DNA of 8,805 nucleotides from CAMBDR01 sp046597185 (GTDB lineage Bacteria > Pseudomonadota > Gammaproteobacteria > Burkholderiales > Burkholderiaceae_D), in assembly GCA_046597185.1 (NCBI GenBank), contig JBKJLF010000668.1, positions 1 through 8,805 on the forward strand, written 5' to 3'. A model generated the notes under the pieces. That model ran no database searches and was not told the origin of the DNA. It was given only the letters and a program-made list of their open reading frames with translations. Below are positions 1 through 5,567 of this stretch, piece by piece. The position numbers and the translations under genes are program-made. How positions within the stretch are numbered: position 1 is the stretch's first letter; each line of letters starts with the position of its first letter.

Positions 1-822
1 AAACGCAATACCAAAGACATTGAGCAGCAAGTACCCATCCATGCTGCGCCAAAAGCGAGTGCGTTTAGCTTGGTTGGGGTGGGCGCTTTGGCGTTAAAAC
101 TGATGAAGAGTGCCAAATTCATTAAGGTGCTCTTTGCCGCAAGCAGTTTGGCGGCTTACTCCTGGCTATTTTCGTTTCAATTTGCCGTTGCCTTGATTGC
201 CTGTTTGGTGGTGCATGAATATGGCCACGTGCGCGCCATGAAATATTTCGGCATGAAGACCAAAGGCATTTATCTTATCCCATTTTTAGGGGGGGCCGCA
301 CTCACCGAAGACAAAATCAACACCCGTTGGCAAGATGTGGTTATTTCGATGATGGGGCCATGCTTTGGTTTGGGCATGTCATTGCTGTGCTTGCTGGCCT
401 ATGGCGTGAGTGGTATGCCGTTTTTTGCCGGGCTGGCGGTATTTAACGCGTTTTTGAATTTGATTAATCTGCTGCCGATTTTGCCACTGGATGGCGGACA
501 TGTGATGAAGAGCGTGAGCTTTTCGATGAATAATACGCTGGGCTTGGTGCTGTGTGGGGCGGCGGCGGCACTGGGTATTGTGCTCAGTTTTAGCTTGGGC
601 TTGAGTCTGCTGGGTTTTTTTATGATCATTGGCTGTGTCGAAATCGTGATGGAATGGCGCGCCCGCCACAACAGCCATTTGCTGCCGCTGGATCGGTACG
701 GACAAATTTTTTCGGCGGTTTGGTATATTTTGTTGGTGGCCAGTTTGATTGGGATTATTGTGTATTTTGGCACCAGTGGTGATGCCGTGATGAGTTTGCC
801 TTTGAAAATTTTGCAAAGTTGA
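1..822 (+). CDS. M50 (site-2-type) intramembrane metalloprotease, 5' end missing
   Basis: Polytopic membrane protein of the site-2 protease family. The frame is open from base 1, so the start lies outside the window; a TTG at 70 is an internal codon, not a convincing start. 273 codons are visible. The zinc motif HEYGH (bases 214-228) lies in a hydrophobic segment, and the second M50 motif, NLLPILPLDGGH, has its Asp codon at 490-492. The two His and the Glu of HExxH plus the Asp of LDGG are the expected metal-binding and catalytic residues, so the core appears intact. Several hydrophobic segments surround both motifs, and a short basic stretch (EWRARHN) precedes a last membrane segment near the C terminus. 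The first 20 or so visible residues are hydrophilic and may belong to a cytoplasmic N-terminal region. Such enzymes cut membrane-bound substrates; the substrate cannot be told from here. The gene ends just before a strong terminator. Confidence 0.85.
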   Translation, partial: KRNTKDIEQQVPIHAAPKASAFSLVGVGALALKLMKSAKFIKVLFAASSLAAYSWLFSFQFAVALIACLVVHEYGHVRAMKYFGMKTKGIYLIPFLGGAALTEDKINTRWQDVVISMMGPCFGLGMSLLCLLAYGVSGMPFFAGLAVFNAFLNLINLLPILPLDGGHVMKSVSFSMNNTLGLVLCGAAAALGIVLSFSLGLSLLGFFMIIGCVEIVMEWRARHNSHLLPLDRYGQIFSAVWYILLVASLIGIIVYFGTSGDAVMSLPLKILQS

Positions 823-841
823 GATTGATCCGTGACGCTTG

Positions 842-875
842 AAAACTGCCTTTACCTTGGGGCAAGGCAGTTTTT
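842..875. terminator. Rho-independent terminator, probably bidirectional
   Basis: Perfect 11-bp stem: AAAACTGCCTT (842-852) pairs with AAGGCAGTTTT (864-874) across an 11-nt loop, followed by one more T. It starts 20 bases after the M50 stop and ends 22 bases before the stop of the convergent tautomerase gene. On the other strand the A-run at 842-845 supplies a short U-tract, so the hairpin can end both transcripts. Confidence 0.85.
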
Positions 876-897
876 CCGGTGGCGGCTCAGGTGTCGC

Positions 898-1278
898 TTA
901 AGTATGGATCAAGCGCCCACCCCCAAACGACCAATTCTCCCAGGCCGTTTCTTTGAAGCACACCATCACGTTTTCCGGGTTCAACCCTGCGCTACTCAAG
1001 CGCGCCATCAAGTCTTCCAGGATTTTTTTCTTGATCTTCACGCTACGCCCGACTGAGAGCATGATTTCGATCAGGACAAAATCGCTATTGCGTTCGCTGC
1101 TCAAATCGGGGTAGCCCGGGTCAAAGCGAAAGTCTTCCGCTGCCAGTTCCAGCACGCGCTGGAAACGATCCGTGGCGGGTACGCCCGAATCAACCAGTGC
1201 GGCATGCACGGCGTTCAGCACGGTGGTTTTGAATTCGGCACTCTTGGGTTGTTGTACGGTAAGGGTAACGAGCGGCAT
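898..1278 (-). CDS. Tautomerase family protein (MIF/4-OT superfamily)
   Basis: 126-residue protein of the tautomerase superfamily, small enzymes that use an N-terminal proline as general base for keto-enol isomerisation or related reactions. The frame stays open upstream to 1485, but I place the start at 1278 because there the protein begins MPLVTL: Pro directly after Met becomes the catalytic N-terminal Pro-1 once Met is removed. A GGAG (complement of 1285-1288) sits 6 nt before this ATG. Other recognisable stretches are DRFQRVLEL (37-45), FDPGYPDL (52-59) and the C-terminal ETAWENWSFGGGR (110-122), which fit the Tautomerase_2-type group (Pfam PF14552, from memory). The substrate is unknown. 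It is a single gene, convergent with the M50 gene and divergent from metX, with its own TATAAT box 34 nt upstream. Start choice is well supported; exact function is not. Confidence 0.88.
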   Translation of the reverse strand: MPLVTLTVQQPKSAEFKTTVLNAVHAALVDSGVPATDRFQRVLELAAEDFRFDPGYPDLSSERNSDFVLIEIMLSVGRSVKIKKKILEDLMARLSSAGLNPENVMVCFKETAWENWSFGGGRLIHT

Positions 1279-1312
1279 CAATGGCTCCAAAAGAGGGGGG
1301 ACAGGGGCTTCG

Positions 1313-1318
1313 ATTATA
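1313..1318 (-). promoter_or_regulatory. Candidate -10 box for the tautomerase gene
   Basis: The complement reads TATAAT exactly, 34 nt upstream of the ATG at 1278, which would give a leader of roughly 27 nt carrying the GGAG at 1288-1285. I see no good -35 at 16-18 nt spacing (the best offers poor matches), so this is a candidate only. Confidence 0.45.
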
Positions 1319-1428
1319 CGTAGCGCTTGCGCAAAAGTATAGTTGCGCACGAAAACCTTGGCCGGATTCGGCAAAAATGCGCTTATTTCTGAATAAAACA
1401 GGCAAAACCGGGCGCTTTCAGAGCAAAT

Positions 1429-1458
1429 TTGCTGTGCTGATGGCGATTGCATTATAAT
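1429..1458 (+). promoter_or_regulatory. Candidate promoter of the metX operon
   Basis: Exact TATAAT at 1453-1458, with TTGCTG at 1429-1434 (three of six bases of TTGACA) at 18-nt spacing. The predicted transcript start is about 1465, giving a leader of about 77 nt before the metX ATG. The -10 is strong and the -35 weak, which would suit a regulated promoter, but this is inference. Confidence 0.5.
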
Positions 1459-1488
1459 CATGCCCGGCATGTACGTTCGCCACATGCC
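1459..1488 (+). promoter_or_regulatory. Palindrome and leader hairpin at the predicted metX transcript start
   Basis: CATGCC (1459-1464) and GGCATG (1466-1471) form a 13-bp palindrome with a one-base centre, directly after the -10 box. The right half then pairs again downstream: GGCATGT (1466-1472) with ACATGCC (1482-1488), a 7-bp stem with a 9-nt loop. The first layout suits a dimeric repressor over the transcript start; the second a hairpin at the 5' end of the mRNA. I recognise neither a known methionine-regulator site nor a riboswitch. Confidence 0.4.
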
Positions 1489-1541
1489 TTTCGATACGCA
1501 GTTTGACGCTCAATTAACCTATCTTTCAAGTTTGTAGACTC

Positions 1542-2738
1542 ATGGCCTCTATAGGAATTGTTACCCCCGATTCGATGCAATTTAGTACGCCGCTGCCGCT
1601 GCAAAGTGGCGCGAGTATCAGCCAATACAGTCTGGTGTATGAAACTTACGGCCAATTGAATGCGGCCAAGTCGAATGCGGTATTAGTTTGTCACGCGCTC
1701 AATGCCTCGCACCATGTGGCGGGCACGTATGCGGATGACCCGAAAAAAGTCGGCTGGTGGGACAATATGGTCGGCCCCGGTAAGCCGTTGGATACCGACC
1801 GCTTTTTCGTCATCGGCGTAAATAATCTCGGTTCCTGTTTTGGCTCCACTGGCCCGATGCATGCCAACCCGGCTACGGGTAAACCCTATGGTGCCGCCTT
1901 TCCGGTGGTGACGGTGGAAGATTGGGTGCATGCGCAGGCGCGTCTGGCCGATGCGCTGGGCATCAGCCAATTTGCGGCGGTGATGGGTGGCTCGCTGGGC
2001 GGCATGCAAGCGCTGGCATGGAGCATCATGTACCCGACCCGTTTGCGCCATTGCGTGGTGATTGCGGCGACCCCCAAGCTGTCGGCGCAAAATATCGCGT
2101 TTAACGATGTCGCGCGTCAGGCCATTCTGACCGACCCCGAATTTCATGGTGGTGATTTTTATGCGCACAATGTGGTACCCAGGCGCGGCTTGCGGGTGGC
2201 GCGCATGATCGGCCACATCACCTATTTGTCCGATAACGATATGGCGGAAAAATTTGGCCGCAGCTTGCGCAAAGGTGAATACCAATTCGATTTTGGCGTG
2301 GATTTTGAAATTGAATCGTATTTGCGCTATCAGGGTGATAAATTTTCCGAGTATTTCGACGCCAATACCTATTTCTTGATCACCAAGGCGCTCGATTATT
2401 TCGACCCGGCGCGCGCCCATAATGGCGATTTGGCGAAAGCACTGACGCATACAGCGGCCCAGTTTTTACTGGTCTCCTTCAGTACCGATTGGCGTTTTGC
2501 ACCCGAGCGCACCCGTGAAATGGTACGCGCCTTAATCCAGAATCGACGGCAGGTGACCTATGCCGAAATCGATGCGCCACACGGGCATGACGCCTTTTTG
2601 CTCGACGATGCGCGTTACATGAATGTGGTGCGCGCTTATTACCAGCGTATCTGGCAGCAATTGCAGCCGCAGTCGTCGCAAGCAGTGCAAGCAGTGCAAC
2701 CCGCGCAGCCAGTGCAACCAACGCAGGAGGCCGCATGA
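1542..2738 (+). CDS. metX: Homoserine O-acyltransferase MetX (probably succinyl- or acetyl-CoA dependent)
   Basis: Acylates the hydroxyl of homoserine, the first committed step of methionine synthesis, in the cytoplasm. 398 residues with the alpha/beta-hydrolase fold. The nucleophile Ser151 lies in GGSLGG (149-154); the triad is completed by Asp316 (STDW) and His349 (GHDAFL). NNLGSCFGSTGP (94-105) and RRGLRVARMIGHITY (214-228) are family hallmarks. The start MASIGIVTP matches the N terminus usual in Burkholderiales homologues, although no clear Shine-Dalgarno precedes it. Related MetX proteins of this group are often annotated as succinyltransferases; I cannot settle acetyl versus succinyl from sequence alone. 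The last 24 residues (375-398) are a Gln/Val/Pro/Ala-rich tail encoded by short DNA repeats and extend past the usual family end near residue 375-380. The stop overlaps the metW start as ATGA. Confidence 0.96.
   Translation: MASIGIVTPDSMQFSTPLPLQSGASISQYSLVYETYGQLNAAKSNAVLVCHALNASHHVAGTYADDPKKVGWWDNMVGPGKPLDTDRFFVIGVNNLGSCFGSTGPMHANPATGKPYGAAFPVVTVEDWVHAQARLADALGISQFAAVMGGSLGGMQALAWSIMYPTRLRHCVVIAATPKLSAQNIAFNDVARQAILTDPEFHGGDFYAHNVVPRRGLRVARMIGHITYLSDNDMAEKFGRSLRKGEYQFDFGVDFEIESYLRYQGDKFSEYFDANTYFLITKALDYFDPARAHNGDLAKALTHTAAQFLLVSFSTDWRFAPERTREMVRALIQNRRQVTYAEIDAPHGHDAFLLDDARYMNVVRAYYQRIWQQLQPQSSQAVQAVQPAQPVQPTQEAA
2678..2719 (+). repeat. Short tandem repeats encoding the MetX C-terminal tail
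   Basis: GCAAGCAGT occurs twice in tandem (2678-2686 and 2687-2695) followed by GCAAC. CAGTGCAACC occurs at 2692-2701 and again at 2710-2719, an 18-nt period equal to six codons. Unit lengths are multiples of three, so copy-number change would lengthen or shorten the Gln/Val/Pro tail without a frameshift. Confidence 0.8.
2725..2730 (+). promoter_or_regulatory. Strong ribosome binding site of metW inside the metX end
   Basis: AGGAGG, 4 nt before the metW ATG at 2735. It sits within the last codons of metX, so metW can be started both by direct ribosome binding and by re-initiation at the ATGA overlap. Confidence 0.8.
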
Positions 2739-3337
2739 ATTTTCAGGAATTAAGTCAATTACGCCCGGATTTGGCCTTTATTGCCGATTGGGTGCCGCGC
2801 GGCTCGCATGTATTGGATATGGGTTGCGGTGATGGCGTGATGCTGAGTTATTTGTGTACCGACAAGGCTTGCACTGGTTACGGGGTGGAAATTGCCGACG
2901 ATCAGGTTCTGCAAAGTACCCAACGTGGCGTGAATGTGATTCAGCAGGATATCGAGCACGGCCTGGCCATTTTTGGCGACCATACCTTTGATATCGTACT
3001 GTGCTTATCCGCCTTGCAAATGATGGAAAATGTCGAAGGCGTCTTGCGCGACATTGCGCGCGTGGGTGGCGACGCCATCGTGTCCTTCCCGAATTTTGCC
3101 TATTGGGAACATCGCCTGGCTTTATTGCGGGGGCGCATGCCAGTTTCCAAAGAATTGCCCTACCAATGGTATGACACGCCCAATCTGCGCTGCGCGACGA
3201 TTGCTGACTTTGGTGATTTGGCCAATCGGGTTGGCTTACAGGTGAAAGATTGTATCGCTTTACATGAAGGCCAGCCCATACACTGGCTACCGCATTTGCG
3301 CGGTAGTTTGGCTGTGTTTCGATTGTCTCGGCAATGA
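2735..3337 (+). CDS. metW: Methionine biosynthesis protein MetW (methyltransferase fold)
   Basis: 200 residues, full length for MetW. The protein has a class I SAM-methyltransferase fold: motif I is LDMGCGDG (27-34), followed by GYGVEI (48-53), QQDIEHGL (70-77) and FDIVLCLSALQ (85-95). The C-terminal half carries MetW signatures SFPNFAYW (117-124), GRMP (133-136) and LPYQWYDTPN (141-150). MetW is almost always encoded next to metX and is needed for, or stimulates, homoserine acylation in several proteobacteria; the mechanism is less settled than that of MetX. Here metX and metW overlap by 4 nt with a strong AGGAGG, so tight co-expression is expected. The stop again overlaps the next gene as ATGA. 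No irregularity seen. Confidence 0.95.
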   Translation: MNFQELSQLRPDLAFIADWVPRGSHVLDMGCGDGVMLSYLCTDKACTGYGVEIADDQVLQSTQRGVNVIQQDIEHGLAIFGDHTFDIVLCLSALQMMENVEGVLRDIARVGGDAIVSFPNFAYWEHRLALLRGRMPVSKELPYQWYDTPNLRCATIADFGDLANRVGLQVKDCIALHEGQPIHWLPHLRGSLAVFRLSRQ

Positions 3338-4608
3338 GCGCGCCCAAGGTGGTATTGGACCCGCCGGCAACGGGTTGGCAGCAGTATCTGAATCAAAAGA
3401 TGCTCATTTGCATGATGCTGGGTTTTAGCTCGGGTTTGCCGCTGTATTTGCTGATCAATTTAATCGCGGCCTGGTTTTCGCAGCAGGGTTTGAATGTCAA
3501 AACCATCGGCTTGTTTGGCCTGGTCGGCTTCCCGTATATCTGGAAATTTTTATGGTCGCCCTTTATGGATCGTTTTCAGATGCCTTTTTTGGGGCGGCGG
3601 CGTGGTTGGATGTTGGTCACGCAAGTGATTTTATTGGTGGTGATTTGTTCGTTCGGTTTTTTCTCGCCGCAAACCGAATTGGGCAGTATTATTTTGCTGG
3701 CCGGGGTCATGGCCTTTGTTTCGGCCAGCCAGGACATCGTGGTCGATGCCTACCGCCGTGAAATGTTGGGTGAAGCGATGCAGGCCCCCGGTACGGCGGT
3801 GTATGTGAATGCCTATAAATTATCGCAATTGGTACCCGCCTCGCTGGCCTTGATTTTGAGCGCTTATATGGATTGGAACATGGTATTTTTTGTGGTGGGC
3901 CTCTTTATGTTGCCGGGCATCGTCACCACATGCCTGATCAAAGAACCCGACATCTACGGCGCGCCACCTAAAAATCTGCAAGATGCTGTGGTGTTGCCGT
4001 TTAAGGAATTTTTGAGTCGCAAAGGCGTGGGCCAGGCCTTGTTGATTTTAGGCTTTATTTTTTTGTATAAGTTGGGTGATTCGATGGCGACCGCTTTATC
4101 GACGCCATTTTATGTCAGCTTGGGTTTTGAGTTAAAACAAATTGGTTTGATTGGAAAAAATGCCAGTTTATGGGCCAGCTTGGCGGGCGGCGTGTTGGGT
4201 GCGGTGTGGATGGTGCATACGGGCGTCAATCGCGGCTTGTGGGTGTTTGGCGCGTTGCAGGCGATTGCCATTTTGGGTTTTGCGCTGCTGGCCAAAGTGG
4301 GCTTGAATGTATGGATGTTGGGTTTGGTGATTGGGGTGGAAGCGTTTGCGGTGGGTTTGGGCACGGCGGCATTTACTGCCTATATCGCCAACACCACCGA
4401 CCCCCGATATACTGCCACCCAGTTTGCGTTGTTTACCAGCTTGGCGGCGGTGCCGCGCACGCTTATTAATGCCAGCACCGGGTTTATTGTGGCGCAAGTT
4501 GGTTGGTTTTATTTCTTTTTGATATGTTTTGCCCTGGCTTTGCCGGGTATGATAATGTTGCAATGGATAGCCCCGTGGCACACGCAGGAGGTAGATCATG
4601 AAAAATAG
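3334..4608 (+). CDS. ampG: AmpG-type muropeptide MFS transporter (inner membrane)
   Basis: 424-residue major-facilitator permease. AmpG proteins carry GlcNAc-anhydroMurNAc peptides from periplasm to cytoplasm during cell-wall recycling, and in many species thereby feed the signal that induces AmpC beta-lactamase. Family marks: GFSSGLPLYLL (30-40) in the first membrane helix, WSPFMDR and LGRRRGWML (74-80, 86-94) in the loop after helix 2, ASQDIVVDAYRREML (131-145), KLGDSMATAL (246-255), and GLGTAAFTAYIANTTDPRYTATQ (341-363, split here as GLGTAAFTAYIANTTD plus PRYTATQ). Hydrophobic segments run almost to the end, compatible with 12 helices; the length is near the lower end for AmpG. There is no clear Shine-Dalgarno, so translation probably depends on coupling to metW through the ATGA overlap. 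The 3' end overlaps the M48 gene by 11 nt. The family is secure; the substrate is taken from the family. Confidence 0.88.
   Translation: MSAPKVVLDPPATGWQQYLNQKMLICMMLGFSSGLPLYLLINLIAAWFSQQGLNVKTIGLFGLVGFPYIWKFLWSPFMDRFQMPFLGRRRGWMLVTQVILLVVICSFGFFSPQTELGSIILLAGVMAFVSASQDIVVDAYRREMLGEAMQAPGTAVYVNAYKLSQLVPASLALILSAYMDWNMVFFVVGLFMLPGIVTTCLIKEPDIYGAPPKNLQDAVVLPFKEFLSRKGVGQALLILGFIFLYKLGDSMATALSTPFYVSLGFELKQIGLIGKNASLWASLAGGVLGAVWMVHTGVNRGLWVFGALQAIAILGFALLAKVGLNVWMLGLVIGVEAFAVGLGTAAFTAYIANTTDPRYTATQFALFTSLAAVPRTLINASTGFIVAQVGWFYFFLICFALALPGMIMLQWIAPWHTQEVDHEK
4586..4592 (+). promoter_or_regulatory. Ribosome binding site of the M48 protease gene
   Basis: AGGAGGT, 5 nt before the ATG at 4598, inside the ampG end. 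It decides the start of the next gene: that ATG gives a signal peptide directly. Confidence 0.8.
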
Positions 4609-5509
4609 CATGTTGGCACTTAGTTTATGCATGGTATTGGCTGCGGCTGGCGCGCAGACCGATAATCCGCATTCATCGCAGCCGAACGTTCCACTGCAAG
4701 ATGGTGTCAAGGTCGATAAAATGTCGGGCTTTCGCAATTTGGTGCCCGCGCAGCAAGTGGAAGATCAGGCCTCGCTGCAATATCGCGGCTTGAAGCAGCA
4801 GGCCAATCAACAAGGTGCGCTGGCCGGGCCGAATGATCCGCAATTGCAGCGTTTGCAAGCCATCGCCAGAAAACTGATCCCGTTTGCCTTGCGCTGGAAT
4901 CCACGCGCGCCGCAATGGCAATGGGAGGTGACATTACTCAAATCAAATCAAGTGAATGCGTTTTGCATGCCGGGTGGCAAAATCGCATTTTATACAGCCA
5001 TTTTGGATCGTTTGAAACTGACCGATGATGAAATCGCCATCGTCATGGGCCATGAAATCGCGCATGCCTTGCGTGAGCATGGGCGCGAGCGCATGGGTAA
5101 GGCGGGTGCCACCAATGTGGCGGCCAAGTTGGCGGCGCTGGGCGTGGCCAAGTATTTTAAACTGGACCCGCACCTGACCGATGCGGTGGCAGGCAAGGGC
5201 GCGCAATTATTGGTGCTCAAGTTCTCGCGCGAAGATGAAACCGAAGCCGATACGGTCGGTCTGGACATTGCCGCCCGTGGCGGTTACGACCCGCGTGCGG
5301 GCGTGACGCTGTGGCAGAAAATGGGCATAATCAACAAAGGCGCACCACCGCAATGGCTCTCGACCCACCCCGCAGGCACCACCCGCATTGCCGAGATTCG
5401 CCAGCATTTGCCGGAAGTGATGCCTTTGTATGCCAAAGCGCAGGGGCGGGATGTGTCGGCCCTGGGGCCGTATCGTAGCAATGTGAAGGGTGTGGATGTG
5501 GTGCAGTAA
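4598..5509 (+). CDS. Secreted M48-family zinc metalloprotease
   Basis: 303 residues. A signal peptide (Lys2 then a hydrophobic run to about residue 18, cleavage probably after AAAGA at 19) sends it to the periplasm; Cys11 is too early to be a lipobox. The M48 zinc site is HEIAH (152-156), with Glu214 of ETEAD (214-218) as likely third ligand. FCMPGGKIAFYTAIL (122-136) before it and STHPAGTTRI (255-264) after it are typical of the family, which includes BepA/YfgC and LoiP. Those enzymes degrade misfolded outer-membrane proteins, so envelope quality control is the likely role, by analogy. I see no C-terminal TPR domain of the BepA kind: the protein ends about 40 residues after the THP motif. 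It overlaps ampG by 11 nt and is the last gene of the metX cluster. The following 58 bases hold no good terminator. Confidence 0.9.
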   Translation: MKNSMLALSLCMVLAAAGAQTDNPHSSQPNVPLQDGVKVDKMSGFRNLVPAQQVEDQASLQYRGLKQQANQQGALAGPNDPQLQRLQAIARKLIPFALRWNPRAPQWQWEVTLLKSNQVNAFCMPGGKIAFYTAILDRLKLTDDEIAIVMGHEIAHALREHGRERMGKAGATNVAAKLAALGVAKYFKLDPHLTDAVAGKGAQLLVLKFSREDETEADTVGLDIAARGGYDPRAGVTLWQKMGIINKGAPPQWLSTHPAGTTRIAEIRQHLPEVMPLYAKAQGRDVSALGPYRSNVKGVDVVQ

Positions 5510-5567
5510 ATTCACCGTTGCCTCATTTTTCTACCGATCCAATTACTTTTTTTAGATTTTTAATGCC
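5510..5567. other. Short T-rich spacer before the ATPase gene
   Basis: 58 bases, rich in T runs (5525-5530, 5547-5553, 5557-5561). A 4-bp inverted repeat GGTG/CACC (5500-5503, 5513-5516) straddles the M48 stop but is too weak to call a terminator. No Shine-Dalgarno lies before the ATG at 5568, and no promoter with both boxes is visible. The ATPase may be read through from the metX cluster or from an unrecognised promoter. Confidence 0.5.

Noticed and set aside
379..816. Open frames of 145 and 124 codons on the - strand opposite the M50 gene
   Set aside because: Rich in Gln, His and Arg as expected for the complement of a Leu/Gly/Val-rich membrane protein; no motif and no ribosome binding site.
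70..822. TTG at 70 as the true start of the M50 protease
   Set aside because: The frame is open back to base 1 and no ribosome binding site precedes the TTG; the gene most likely begins outside the window.
1466..1541. SAM-type riboswitch in the metX leader
   Set aside because: The leader is short and shows one simple hairpin; I find none of the pairing layouts or conserved cores I know for SAM or SAH riboswitches.
1683..2450. 255-codon open frame on the - strand opposite metX
   Set aside because: It lies wholly within metX, whose product is clearly identified, and its translation shows no family signature. It is a by-product of metX codon use.
4598..4660. Lipoprotein signal on the M48 protease
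   Set aside because: Cys11 follows only ten residues and lacks a proper lipobox; the hydrophobic run continues past it to a normal signal-peptidase I site.
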